Origin: Actinomycetes bacterium
GTDB lineage: Bacteria; Actinomycetota; Actinomycetes; Actinomycetales; Dermabacteraceae
Assembly: GCA_023389045.1 (NCBI GenBank)
Contig: JAEWEZ010000077.1
Location: 1-21,303 of the forward strand
DNA: 21,303 bases
Direction of reading: 5' to 3'
Positions 7,639 to 17,307 of this stretch are shown here, one piece after another. The stretch's first letter is position 1. Each line of letters opens with the position of its first letter. Made by a program: the position numbers and the translations under genes. A model generated the notes under the pieces. It did no database searches. It worked only from the letters and a program-made list of their open reading frames with translations, and was not told the origin of the DNA.

Positions 7639-9330
7639 GTGACCAGCGACCGTCGTCCCCTCCGCCGCGCCCTGCTGTCGGTGTACGACAAGACCGGCAT
7701 CGTCGATCTCGCCCGTGCCCTGCACGAGGCGGGAACCGAGATCCTCTCCACCGGTTCGACCGCCTCCACCATCACCGAGGCGGGAATCCCCGTGACCCCC
7801 GTCGAGCAGGTGACGGGCTTCCCCGAGATGCTCGATGGGCGCGTGAAAACCCTCCACCCGCTGATCCACGGCGGAATCCTCGCTGACCAGCGCAATGAGC
7901 AGCATCGCGCGCAGCTTGCCGAGCACGGCATCACCGGCATCGACCTGGTGGTCGTGAACCTGTACCCCTTCGAGGACACCGTTGCAGCCGGTGGGAGCGA
8001 GCAGGAGATCATCGAGAAGATCGATGTTGGGGGGCCGACGATGGTGCGCGGCGCCGCTAAGAACTTCCACAGCGTGGCCGTGGTCTGCCGCGCCGAGGAC
8101 TACTCTCTCGCCGCCGAGGCTGCCGCAGCCGGCGGTTTCACCCTCGAGGAACGGCGTGACCTCGCCTCCGTGGCCTTCCAGACCACCTGCGACTACGACG
8201 CCGCGATCGCCGACTGGATGATCCAACAGCTGCTCGAGTCCGATGAGGCTGGCCTCGGGGAGGACGCCGAGGACCTCGCGGACAGTGACGATCTGACTGA
8301 GGGGCTCTCGCCCACTCACGTGCTCGATATGAGCGATGAAGAAGCCCTCATCAGCGGCTTCCGTGCATCCCTGCGCTACGGCGAGAACCCGCATCAGCGG
8401 GCACGTCTGGCCATTCACGATGACACCCACCCGGGGCTTGCCGGAGCGGAACAGCTCGGCGGCAAACCCATGAGCTACAACAACTACGTCGATGCCGATG
8501 CCGCCGCCCGCGCCGCCTTCGACCATGAGCGCCCCTGCGTCGTCGTGATGAAGCACAACAACCCCTGCGGGATCGCCGTTGCTGCCGAGGGAGGGGACAT
8601 CGCCGCCGCCCACGCTCGTGCCCACGGCACCGACCCGGTCTCGGCCTACGGCGGCGTGATCGCCGCGAACCGGCCCGTCACCCTCGCCATGGCCGAGCAG
8701 ATCAAACCCGTCTTCACCGAGGTGATCCTCGCCCCCGACTATGAGCCGGAGGCCCTGGAAGTACTCACGAGCAAGAAGAACCTGCGGATTCTGCGCGTGC
8801 AGGGTAGCCCGCAGACGGACCTCGGCCGCGCCGTGGAACTGCGCGAAATCTGGGGCGGTTCCCTCGTGCAGGACCTCGACCGGATCGACGCTCCCGGTGA
8901 TGCCCCCGAGAACTGGACCCTCGCCGCAGGCCCCGCAGCAGACGCGCAGACCCTCGCGGATCTTGAGTTCGCCTGGCGCAGCATCCGCAGCGTGAAATCC
9001 AATGCGATCCTGCTGGCCACGGACGGCGCCGCCGTCGGTATCGGTATGGGTCAGGTGAACCGTCTGGACTCCTGCCGCCTCGCGGTCTCCCGCGCCAACA
9101 CGCTCGGTGAGCATGCCGAGGGTGAGGAGGCGCCGGAGCGTGCCCGCGGTGCTGTGGCCGCCAGCGATGCCTTCTTCCCTTTTGCTGACGGTGTGCAGAT
9201 CCTCATCGACGCCGGGGTGCGTGCTGTGGTGCAGCCGGGTGGTTCGATCCGGGACGAGGAGGTCATCGCCGCCTGCGAGCAGGCCGGGGTCACGATGTAC
9301 TTCACGGGGACCCGCCACTTCGCGCACTGA
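7639..9330 (+). CDS. purH: Bifunctional AICAR formyltransferase/IMP cyclohydrolase (PurH)
   Basis: Catalyses the last two steps of IMP synthesis: formylation of AICAR (ZMP) with 10-formyl-THF, then ring closure to IMP. The N-terminal cyclohydrolase domain (about 1-150) begins with [10 protein letters not shown] and contains [15 protein letters not shown] and NLYPFEDTV. The transformylase domain contains [12 protein letters not shown], the catalytic KHNNPCG (Lys305, His306), [21 protein letters not shown] and the C-terminal [11 protein letters not shown]. The product is 563 residues against about 520 usual. An acidic insertion at about 200-235 accounts for much of the difference. The GTG start is chosen for the AAGGAG box, and an in-frame ATG at 7552 would add 29 residues. 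The gene is controlled by the upstream ZTP riboswitch and followed by a strong hairpin at 9433. Confidence 0.97.
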   Translation: MTSDRRPLRRALLSVYDKTGIVDLARALHEAGTEILSTGSTASTITEAGIPVTPVEQVTGFPEMLDGRVKTLHPLIHGGILADQRNEQHRAQLAEHGITGIDLVVVNLYPFEDTVAAGGSEQEIIEKIDVGGPTMVRGAAKNFHSVAVVCRAEDYSLAAEAAAAGGFTLEERRDLASVAFQTTCDYDAAIADWMIQQLLESDEAGLGEDAEDLADSDDLTEGLSPTHVLDMSDEEALISGFRASLRYGENPHQRARLAIHDDTHPGLAGAEQLGGKPMSYNNYVDADAAARAAFDHERPCVVVMKHNNPCGIAVAAEGGDIAAAHARAHGTDPVSAYGGVIAANRPVTLAMAEQIKPVFTEVILAPDYEPEALEVLTSKKNLRILRVQGSPQTDLGRAVELREIWGGSLVQDLDRIDAPGDAPENWTLAAGPAADAQTLADLEFAWRSIRSVKSNAILLATDGAAVGIGMGQVNRLDSCRLAVSRANTLGEHAEGEEAPERARGAVAASDAFFPFADGVQILIDAGVRAVVQPGGSIRDEEVIAACEQAGVTMYFTGTRHFAH

Positions 9331-9432
9331 TTCCCCACGGGGCACCGTCTTTCCCCACGAGAACCTGCCCGCATATCCCGTCCGGACACACCCTGCGAGC
9401 AGCCCCTCTCTGATTCGCGAAAGATCACGTCA

Positions 9433-9466
9433 CCGGGCCGGTCGGACCACAATCCGACCGGCCCGG
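9433..9466 (+). terminator. Perfect 14-bp GC hairpin, probable purH terminator
   Basis: CCGGGCCGGTCGGA at 9433-9446 pairs perfectly with 9453-9466 around the loop CCACAA. It sits 102 bp after the purH stop and 45 bp before ppk2. There is no T-tract, which is usual for actinobacterial terminators. A role as operator or in the ppk2 leader cannot be excluded. Confidence 0.65.
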
Positions 9467-9511
9467 CGGCGTACCCTGGAGACGTTGATTTCCGATCCCG
9501 AAGGAGAGACC

Positions 9512-10417
9512 GTGAAAATCCCCGATAACCAGAGCCTGCGCGAGTACATCGAGCATCTGCGCGAGGAGGGCTACACGGTCCAGGACGGGCACACCCCCGA
9601 CCCCGATCTGATCGACCCGCAGGGCAACCCCGTCTACACCTGGCAGCAGGGCTACCCGTACGAGACCCGCATGGATCGCGAAGAGTACGAGGTCGAGAAA
9701 TACAAGCTGCAGGTGGAACTGCTGAAGTTCCAGTACTGGCTCGAAGATAACGAGCAGAAAGCCATCATCATCTTCGAGGGACGCGATGCGGCCGGTAAGG
9801 GCGGCACCATCAAGCGTTTCACCGAGCATCTGAACCCGCGTACCGCCCGCGTTGTCGCCCTGAATAAGCCGAGCGACCGCGAACGCGGCCAGTGGTACTT
9901 CCAGCGCTACATCCAGCACCTGCCCACGGCCGGTGAAATGGTGCTCTTCGACCGCTCCTGGTACAACCGCGCCGGGGTGGAGCGCGTGATGGGCTTTGCC
10001 ACCCCTGAGCAGTATGAAACCTTCATGAACCAGGTGCCGCACTTCGAGCGCATGCTCGTGGACTCCGGAATCCACGTGACGAAGTTCTGGTTCTCCGTCT
10101 CCCAGAAGGAGCAGCGCACCCGCTTCGCGATCCGGCAGCTCGACCCGGTGCGCCGCTGGAAGCTCTCCCCGATGGACCTCGAATCCCTGGACCGCTGGGA
10201 GGCCTACACGCAGGCCAAGGAAGAGATGTTCCGTCGGACCGATAAGAAGTACGCGCCGTGGACCATCATCCGCTCCAATGACAAGAAACGCGCCCGGATC
10301 AACGCCATGCGTTTCTTCCTCTCCCAGTTCGAATACGAGGACAAGAACCACGAGATCGTCGGCACGCCCGATCCGAAGCTCGTCATGCGTGGCAAGCAGG
10401 AGGAAGCCGACGAGTGA
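9512..10417 (+). CDS. ppk2: Polyphosphate kinase 2, class I single-domain type
   Basis: Transfers phosphate between polyphosphate and a nucleoside diphosphate or triphosphate. Class I single-domain PPK2 enzymes generally phosphorylate NDPs using polyP. The 301-residue product has the Walker A motif GRDAAGKGGTIKRF (90-103), RERGQWYFQRYIQHLP in the lid region and the Walker B motif MVLFDRSWYNRAGVERVMG (Asp147, Arg148), then SQKEQRTRF and DPVRRWKLSPMD. The nucleotide preference cannot be read from this. The start is GTG at 9512, with AAGGAG at 9501-9506. An in-frame TTG at 9485 would add nine residues but lacks a ribosome binding site. A TACCCT box at 9472-9477 could be its -10. The gene stands alone between two hairpins, so it is probably monocistronic. 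Confidence 0.95.
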   Translation: MKIPDNQSLREYIEHLREEGYTVQDGHTPDPDLIDPQGNPVYTWQQGYPYETRMDREEYEVEKYKLQVELLKFQYWLEDNEQKAIIIFEGRDAAGKGGTIKRFTEHLNPRTARVVALNKPSDRERGQWYFQRYIQHLPTAGEMVLFDRSWYNRAGVERVMGFATPEQYETFMNQVPHFERMLVDSGIHVTKFWFSVSQKEQRTRFAIRQLDPVRRWKLSPMDLESLDRWEAYTQAKEEMFRRTDKKYAPWTIIRSNDKKRARINAMRFFLSQFEYEDKNHEIVGTPDPKLVMRGKQEEADE

Positions 10418-10474
10418 TCGGCACTGCCTGATCGCCTGACTCTGCGTTGCGCAGGCAGCAACGCTAAGAACGAG

Positions 10475-10506
10475 GAAGGGCCCGCTCCCCAGGGAGCGGG
10501 CCCTTC
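10475..10506. terminator. Strong bidirectional hairpin terminator between ppk2 and the deacetylase gene
   Basis: GAAGGGCCCGCTCC at 10475-10488 pairs perfectly with 10493-10506 around the loop CCAG. It lies between the convergent stops at 10417 and 10530. A weaker 7-bp hairpin (GCGTTGC 10444-10450 with GCAACGC 10458-10464) precedes it. Confidence 0.85.
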
Positions 10507-10529
10507 ATCTGTGATGCTCAGACGGAGAA

Positions 10530-12266
10530 TTAGCCGTTGCCGTTGCCGGAGTCTTGACCGGACTTCCCCTCGGACTTCTTGCCGTCCTTGCCGCCGTCAG
10601 ACTTCCCGTCGGAACCGCCCTCGGGGCTCTTCTCCTTCTTGGTCACCAGGCCGTGCATGTAGTGCTTGCCGGCATACATCTGGTTCTGTCCAAGCTCCGA
10701 GGTGGTCAGCAGGGTGAAGTTGTTCTCCGCGAAGAAGTCCAGGGCACCGGGAACGGTATCCACGGAGGCCTTGTGGATCTCGTGCATCAGCACCAGGGAG
10801 CCGCGGCGCGAGTACTTGCGGATCTCCTCCATGTTCTTCTGCACATTGCGGTTCTTCCAGTCCAGGGAGTCAACATCCCAGATCTGCACGCTCTGCCCGT
10901 AGCCACCGCACTTCTGGTCGGTGTGCTTATTGCGAGCACCGTAGGGCGGACGCATCAGGAAGGGCAGACGACCGATCGCTTTACCGATCACCTCGGTGGT
11001 CTGGCCCAGTTCCTTCTTCAGCTTCTCCTCGGAGCAGCGGGTCAGCTGCGGGTGGCTCCAGGAGTGGCAGCCCACCTCGAAACCGTCCAGGGCGGTCGCG
11101 GTGACCACATCGCTCCACTCCGCCACGTTCTTGCCGATCATGAAGAAGGTCGCGGCAGCGCCCTTCTCCTTCAGGGCCTTGCGCAGCGGCTCATTCAGAT
11201 GCGGGTCCGGTCCGTCATCGAAGGTGAGGGCGAGGGTCTTCAGACGGGCGCCGTCCGGGGCAGCCACCGAGGAGGGGCGGGTGCCTTCCTCCGCCAGGGG
11301 TGCGAGCTGCGTGCGCGGCCCGGGGCCCTCGGAGGTGCGTGCCTTCTCGGCCGTCCAGATCTGCTCAGGCAGCTCATAGAGCTTGTTGCCGTTGACGTCA
11401 TCCGGGGACGGCACGGCCACACCCTTCACATCGAAGGCGGTCGCGGCCCCCGCCGCTTCCACAATGGCGGTGCCGAACTCCGAGAGGAAATTCGCTGCAC
11501 TCTCACCCGGCAGAGTGACCAGGGCAGCGCCCTCCAGCGTCGGGAACAGCACGTTCAGTGCGCCACCCTCACCGGGCACGATCGACGGGCCATTGCCCCA
11601 GGGGCGCGGCTGCTCACGGCACAGTTCCTTCGCCTTCGCGGCATCCCCGCCGGCCTTCTGCGCGGCCTGGGAGACGGCATCGGTGAACGCGCTCCACTGG
11701 CCCGGGTCGATCAGCTCGGGGGAGGTGTAGGGGCGGTCGCCCTTCGCGTCGTAATACAGAACAGCAGGCCAACGGCCCTCATCGTCGGTCACATCGAGCA
11801 CCATGCCGAGCACCGCAGCGCCGGAAACAAACATGCGCCCGCTGATCGCCGTCGCCTTGGGATCAGCCTTGCGCAACACGGTTTCGCGCAGCACCTTGTT
11901 GACGACGATATCGGCGGCCTCCGAGATACCGCGGGCAGCCTTCGAACGAGGCACGCTGATCTTCGCGCCCAGCACCGCGCCGATATCGGCCATCTCCAGA
12001 TCAGCGACCTGATCCTTCACATCGGGCAGGGCATCAATAACGCCATCGGCGCTGGGATCGGACTTCTCGTCCTTCTTCCCGCCGTTCTTTCCGCCCTTCT
12101 TGCCGCCGTTCTTTCCGCCGGCAGAGCCGCCATCGCTCTCGTCCCCGGAGCAAGCGGCCAGGGCGACAGCAGTGCCGCCCACCAGGGAGGCGCCAAGGAC
12201 CTGCCGGCGCCCCAGACCCGGTGCGGTGCTCTGTTCGTCCTGTTCGATGTTCTGCGTGCGCGCCAT
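10530..12266 (-). CDS. Tat/lipobox polysaccharide deacetylase (NodB homology domain) lipoprotein
   Basis: Predicted cell-surface carbohydrate esterase family 4 protein that removes acetyl groups from peptidoglycan or another polysaccharide. Of 578 residues, the N-terminus has a twin-arginine motif (Arg20-Arg21, GRRQVLG), a hydrophobic stretch and the lipobox LAAC (Cys39). A Gly/Lys-rich linker (50-70) follows, then an unassigned region (71-330) that resembles the DUF3298/RsiV-like part of PdaC-type proteins only in layout. The catalytic NodB domain (about 340-525) shows TFDDGPD (348-354), CHSWSHPQL (His401, His405), MRPPYGARN and LVLMHEIH. The C-terminus (545-578) is a Lys/Gly/Ser tail. The start at 12266 has GAAGGAG 5 nt upstream. 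Ten residues preceding it in the open frame are not needed. Confidence 0.92.
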   Translation of the reverse strand: MARTQNIEQDEQSTAPGLGRRQVLGASLVGGTAVALAACSGDESDGGSAGGKNGGKKGGKNGGKKDEKSDPSADGVIDALPDVKDQVADLEMADIGAVLGAKISVPRSKAARGISEAADIVVNKVLRETVLRKADPKATAISGRMFVSGAAVLGMVLDVTDDEGRWPAVLYYDAKGDRPYTSPELIDPGQWSAFTDAVSQAAQKAGGDAAKAKELCREQPRPWGNGPSIVPGEGGALNVLFPTLEGAALVTLPGESAANFLSEFGTAIVEAAGAATAFDVKGVAVPSPDDVNGNKLYELPEQIWTAEKARTSEGPGPRTQLAPLAEEGTRPSSVAAPDGARLKTLALTFDDGPDPHLNEPLRKALKEKGAAATFFMIGKNVAEWSDVVTATALDGFEVGCHSWSHPQLTRCSEEKLKKELGQTTEVIGKAIGRLPFLMRPPYGARNKHTDQKCGGYGQSVQIWDVDSLDWKNRNVQKNMEEIRKYSRRGSLVLMHEIHKASVDTVPGALDFFAENNFTLLTTSELGQNQMYAGKHYMHGLVTKKEKSPEGGSDGKSDGGKDGKKSEGKSGQDSGNGNG

Positions 12267-12367
12267 TCCGACTCCTTCTCCGTCGCGCATTCAGGGGCCC
12301 GTCGTCCGGCAGCGCAAGGTCATCCCCGCGCCGTCATGGCGGCATCGACCCCCTGACATTGCCCAGG

Positions 12368-12397
12368 CTATGACTTTTCTTGACGAAATCGAGACAA
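12368..12397 (-). promoter_or_regulatory. Possible deacetylase promoter (TTGTCT ... TCATAG)
   Basis: In an AT-richer patch on the minus strand, TTGTCT (12392-12397) is 18 bp from TCATAG (12368-12373). This would give a 5' leader of about 95 nt. It is a weak match made by eye. Confidence 0.3.
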
Positions 12398-12466
12398 GGG
12401 GGCCGATGACACACCCGGAAAAGACCCGGAGACCTACACCACGTGCGAGAACGGTGGAAGAACGCC

Positions 12467-13978
<1,512 letters not shown>

Positions 13979-14111
13979 CGGGGAGGTCCTCCTGAGCTGA
14001 GTGTGGCCGGCGGCGCTGCCGGTCGGCACCAGCGTAGCCAGATCCGCTCCCGCTGGGGTCGCCTCCGGGATTTCTCCGACGGGCCACCGCCAGGCAGCGA
14101 CCGGGCTATCG

Positions 14112-14142
14112 GACAGTGCACGCCTCGGGTGACAGTGCACGC
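14112..14142. repeat. Two 12-bp direct repeats GACAGTGCACGC between aspA and the DUF3017 gene
   Basis: Identical 12-mers occur at 14112-14123 and 14131-14142, 19 bp start to start. Each contains the palindrome GTGCAC. They lie about 135-165 bp upstream of the aspA start and about 55-80 bp upstream of the DUF3017 gene, so they could be tandem operator sites. Confidence 0.5.
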
Positions 14143-14181
14143 ACCTTACAGGCGTTCCCCGTCGGATCGCGGCCACGGGCA

Positions 14182-14187
14182 TACCAT
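14182..14187 (+). promoter_or_regulatory. -10-like box TACCAT of the DUF3017 gene
   Basis: TACCAT fits TAnnnT and ends 7 nt before the GTG at 14195. It overlaps the alternative ATG at 14186, which could not then be in the transcript. Confidence 0.4.
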
Positions 14188-14194
14188 GGCGGAC

Positions 14195-14494
14195 GTGGCT
14201 CGACCCTCTCCCTTCACTCTGCGCGCTGCCTTCCGTCGGCAGTGGGTGCTCACCTGCGCCCTTCTGACGCTCGCAGTGATTGGGGTTATCGGCGCCTTCG
14301 GTTTCGTCACGATTGCGGGGGCCAGCCTCGCCGTGCTCCTGGCGCTGCTGGCAGCTGCCCGCGCGATCCTTCCGGTGCAGACGGTGGGAGCGCTCGCCGT
14401 GCGCTCCCGCGCCGTGGACGTCACTGTGCTGGCGATCCTCGCGGTCGGTATCGCGCTGCTTCTGGGCACCCCGAACCTCTCCGTCGATTTCTGA
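14195..14494 (+). CDS. DUF3017 family small membrane protein
   Basis: Small protein of 99 residues with three hydrophobic stretches. Its central signature AARAILPVQTVGALAVRSR followed by VDVTVLAILAVGIALL is the pattern I associate with the actinobacterial DUF3017 family. No function is established. I chose the GTG at 14195 because of the TACCAT box 7 nt upstream. The ATG at 14186 would add three residues (102 in all) and has only a weak ribosome binding site. The gene is divergent from aspA and is followed by thrE 105 bp downstream on the same strand. Confidence 0.82.
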   Translation: MARPSPFTLRAAFRRQWVLTCALLTLAVIGVIGAFGFVTIAGASLAVLLALLAAARAILPVQTVGALAVRSRAVDVTVLAILAVGIALLLGTPNLSVDF

Positions 14495-14498
14495 GGGC

Positions 14499-14514
14499 GG
14501 CGCCAGGCGGTGCC
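14499..14514 (+). terminator. Short hairpin just after the DUF3017 stop
   Basis: GGCGCC (14499-14504) pairs with GGTGCC (14509-14514) with one G-T pair and the loop AGGC, starting 5 nt after the stop. The stem is weak and has no T-tract. It may be a minor terminator. Confidence 0.25.
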
Positions 14515-14587
14515 CCATTCCCCCTGCTCCCCGGTATTCCCCCTGTTGCCTGCCTTCCTCGCGTGGTGCGCTATGGCGTCAATGTGA

Positions 14588-14593
14588 CACGAT
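14588..14593 (+). promoter_or_regulatory. -10-like box CACGAT of the thrE operon
   Basis: CACGAT keeps the A2 and T6 of the -10 consensus and ends 6 nt before the GTG at 14600. The same hexamer lies 7 nt before the GTG of the aminotransferase gene. Confidence 0.35.
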
Positions 14594-14599
14594 TCGAGA

Positions 14600-16138
14600 G
14601 TGCCCACCGACATCGCGCGAATCCACGCCGTCTTCGACCTCGCCATGAGGGTCGGGGAGGGCATGCTGTCCAACGGGGCCGCAGCCTCCGAGGTCACCGC
14701 GACCGTTCTACGCATCACCAGTTCCTCGGGTCTGCGCAATGTGGCCGTGCAGGTCACCTTCGACGAGGTCTCCATTTCCTACCTTGCCGATGAGATGTCC
14801 ACGCCCTTCACCAGGATTCGCGCCTGCGGGGGCCGCGCCCAAGACTTCGGGCGCCTCGAAGCACTCGAACAGATCACCATCAGTTACGTGCAGGGCGAGA
14901 TCCCCCTGGAGGAAGCCCGACATTTGGCCGAGCAGATTCCGCTCGGCAAACCGATGTACAGCCTCCCCCTGGTGGTGGCCGGTTTCGCCGTGCTCGGCGG
15001 TGGTGCCGCCGTGAGCCTGGGCGCCGGCACCCTCGTCATGATCGCGGCGACCATCACCGGCGGCTTGCTGATCCTGCTGGCCACCCTGCTCGGCCGGCGG
15101 CAAATCCCTCTCTTCTATACGCAGGCGGTCTCGGGGTTCGTCGGGGTGGTCGGCGCTGTTGTCGTCTCCCTCATCAACCCCGCCGTGAACTCCTCGATTG
15201 TGGTCGTGGCCTGCATCATCGTCATGCTCGCCGGTCTCACCTCCATCGGTGCGATGCAGGACGCCATCACCGGCTGGTACATCACCGCCTCAGGGCGAAT
15301 CCTGGAAGCACTCATGCTCACCGTCGGGCTCGTCGTGGGTGTTCGGGGCGGAATCCTTGTAGCCGAATGGATCGGGGTGGATATCTCCGTCTCCGGCACC
15401 ATGCCCATCTCCCTCGTCTCCGTCATGGTCATGAGCGTGTCGGGAGCGGTGATCGGGCTTGGCTTTGCGATTGGCAGTTATGCCGCGCCACGCCATCTGC
15501 TGTGGATCGCCCTCATCGCCGGTATGGCCGGGGTGCTCAGCCACGTTCTCACCCTGCTGCTGCATGACAGCACCTTCGCCGTCGGCGCTACCTCCATGGT
15601 GATCGGCGCCGTTTCCGTGGTCCTTGCGGATCGCTTCCGCGCCCCCGCGCTGATGTACGTCATGAGCGGTGTGATCCCGATGGTTCCGGGCATGCGCCTG
15701 TACCGCGGGCTCCTTGCTCTCGGGGACGACGTGGTGGCCGGTGGCTTTGAGCTGCTGACGGCCACGGAAATCGCGCTCGCCATTGCGGCCGGGGCCGTGC
15801 TCGGCCAGCTCATCGCCTCGCGTCTGGTGCGCCGCCTGCGCCGCACCGGCATCGCCTACACCCCGGTGATCTCGAGCCCCTTCACCACCCTGCGTCGTCG
15901 TCGCGCCTCGGTCTCGGGCCTCTGGCGCCGTCGCCGCGGGCAGGGCGTGATCGTGGAGCCCTCCACGATGACGGGGGAGATGACGGCTCTGACCCCGGCG
16001 ATGCTCGCGGACCTGGAACACGCCACCGGTGCGATCCCCGCCGTCTATGCAGAGCCGGACCCTGAGCCCGAACCGGAGCCTGCCCGCGAAGGTGCCGAGG
16101 CGCCGGCCCCGTCGGCCCAGGACGAGAAGGAGTCATGA
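14600..16138 (+). CDS. Threonine/serine exporter family protein (ThrE-like)
   Basis: Predicted inner-membrane amino-acid exporter of 512 residues. The soluble N-terminal part (about 1-115) holds LAMRVGEGMLSNGAAASEV, typical of the ThrE N-terminal domain. It is followed by two blocks of hydrophobic segments (about 120-255 and 268-410). IGAMQDAITGWYITASGR and PMVPGMRLYRG are family landmarks of the two halves. Corynebacterium ThrE exports threonine and serine, but the substrate here is inferred only. After residue 410 come a basic stretch and a Glu/Pro tail (EPDPEPEPEP). An in-frame stop at 14585-14587 makes the GTG at 14600 the earliest plausible start, and it has no Shine-Dalgarno. The stop overlaps the next start as ATGA. 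Confidence 0.92.
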   Translation: MPTDIARIHAVFDLAMRVGEGMLSNGAAASEVTATVLRITSSSGLRNVAVQVTFDEVSISYLADEMSTPFTRIRACGGRAQDFGRLEALEQITISYVQGEIPLEEARHLAEQIPLGKPMYSLPLVVAGFAVLGGGAAVSLGAGTLVMIAATITGGLLILLATLLGRRQIPLFYTQAVSGFVGVVGAVVVSLINPAVNSSIVVVACIIVMLAGLTSIGAMQDAITGWYITASGRILEALMLTVGLVVGVRGGILVAEWIGVDISVSGTMPISLVSVMVMSVSGAVIGLGFAIGSYAAPRHLLWIALIAGMAGVLSHVLTLLLHDSTFAVGATSMVIGAVSVVLADRFRAPALMYVMSGVIPMVPGMRLYRGLLALGDDVVAGGFELLTATEIALAIAAGAVLGQLIASRLVRRLRRTGIAYTPVISSPFTTLRRRRASVSGLWRRRRGQGVIVEPSTMTGEMTALTPAMLADLEHATGAIPAVYAEPDPEPEPEPAREGAEAPAPSAQDEKES

Positions 16139-17307
16139 GGATGCGAGAGACCCTGCTGGCCACGGGCTGCTATTCACGCGCTGGGCGTGGCCGCGGCCCC
16201 GGGATTCAGATCCGCTCCCTGCGCCGCGAGCCCGCGTCCGAGACCACCCCCGCAGCCTGCCCCGAGACCACCCCCGTCGGCACCACTGCGTGCACCCTGA
16301 GCAGCGAGGTGCTGAGCACTCTCGAGGTTCCCGATCCGAGCTTCCTGCTGTGGGGGCCGACGGCGCACCTGCTCTACGCGATCACGGAAACCTCTCCCGC
16401 GCGCCTGCTCGCCGTCAGTGTTAGCGCCGACGGGCGGGACCTCACCCTCGCCGCCGACCTCACCCTCACCGGAAGCGGCGCCTGCCACCTCGCCTTCGGC
16501 CCGAACCAGCGCAGCATCATCGTCAGCCACTACGGCTCCGGCATGGTCGAGACCGTCACCCTGGATGCGGACGGTCTGCCCGAGCGCACCCTCGATGTGC
16601 ACGATCACCGCAGCCTCCTCGATGCCACCGATCGCAGCGAGGTCGAGCCGCATCCGCATCAGGCCGTGGTTCTGCCGCTCTCGCAGCAGATTGCGGTCTG
16701 CGATCTGGGCCTTGACCGCGTGCTCCTGTACCGCCAGGCCCCGGATGGCACCCTCGACCTCAGCGGAGAGATTCCCCTGCCCGCCGGCACCGGCCCGCGC
16801 CACCTGACCAGTGACCATGAAGCCTCCAGCCTGCTGATTGCCGGGGAACTGGACGGAACCCTCGCCCTGCTCGTGCGGACCACTGACGGACCTGTCCCCG
16901 AGAGCACCGAGGCTGCCACCCCGTCGGCCCCCTATCGTTTCCCGTTGCGCGCTGCTGTTCTGGCAAGCGCTTCATCGGCGCCGAACGCCCCCTCCCACGT
17001 GGAACTCACGGCCCAGGAAGACGCGGTGCTGATCGCTAACCGCGGCCCCGACACCCTGGCGCTGTTCTCCCTGGATGAGGATCTGCCGCATCTCGTGGCA
17101 GAGGCCCCGGTGGGGGAGCATCCGCGGCATTTCACCTGCTACGAGGACCTCGTGCTGGTGGCCGCGCAAGAAAGCGACCGGATCGACCTTCTGCGCCGCA
17201 CTGCCGGTACTCTCGAAGTCTGCGCTGAACCGTGGGCTTCCCCGTCTGTCACCTGCATTGCGATCCGCCCCGTCGTCACCACCGAACCTGAAGGACCACA
17301 CTCATGA
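16135..17307 (+). CDS. Lactonase-family beta-propeller protein (6-phosphogluconolactonase YbhE-like)
   Basis: A 390-residue protein with the spaced repeats of the seven-bladed lactonase family: ACHLAFGPNQRSIIVSHYGS; PHPHQAVVLPLSQQIAVCDL; GPRHLTSDHEASSLLIAGEL; PSHVELTAQEDAVLIANRG; HPRHFTCYEDLVLVAAQES. Some members hydrolyse 6-phosphogluconolactone and others act on different lactones, so the substrate is open. There is no signal peptide, so it is probably cytoplasmic. The ATG at 16135 overlaps the exporter stop (ATGA), and the gene's own stop overlaps the galactokinase start in the same way, so expression of the three proteins is probably coupled. A second ATG at 16141 is an alternative. Pairing with galactokinase raises the possibility of a sugar-lactone role, which is only inference. 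Confidence 0.85.
   Translation: MRMRETLLATGCYSRAGRGRGPGIQIRSLRREPASETTPAACPETTPVGTTACTLSSEVLSTLEVPDPSFLLWGPTAHLLYAITETSPARLLAVSVSADGRDLTLAADLTLTGSGACHLAFGPNQRSIIVSHYGSGMVETVTLDADGLPERTLDVHDHRSLLDATDRSEVEPHPHQAVVLPLSQQIAVCDLGLDRVLLYRQAPDGTLDLSGEIPLPAGTGPRHLTSDHEASSLLIAGELDGTLALLVRTTDGPVPESTEAATPSAPYRFPLRAAVLASASSAPNAPSHVELTAQEDAVLIANRGPDTLALFSLDEDLPHLVAEAPVGEHPRHFTCYEDLVLVAAQESDRIDLLRRTAGTLEVCAEPWASPSVTCIAIRPVVTTEPEGPHS

Noticed and set aside
7423..9345. Very long minus-strand open frame continuing upstream from purN, antisense to purH (830 codons in total)
   Set aside because: PurN homology begins at 7422. The rest is low-complexity Gly/His/Asp-rich translation opposite a strongly conserved gene, a common artefact in high-GC DNA.
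9485..9511. TTG start nine codons upstream for ppk2
   Set aside because: There is no ribosome binding site for it. AAGGAG is well placed for the GTG at 9512.
10554..12356. 600-codon plus-strand frame opposite the deacetylase gene
   Set aside because: The deacetylase on the other strand has clear motifs, lipobox and ribosome binding site. This frame shows no recognisable domain.
13979..14518. N-terminal extension of aspA and overlap with the DUF3017 gene
   Set aside because: AGGAGG precedes the ATG at 13978, and the upstream translation does not resemble the aspartase family.
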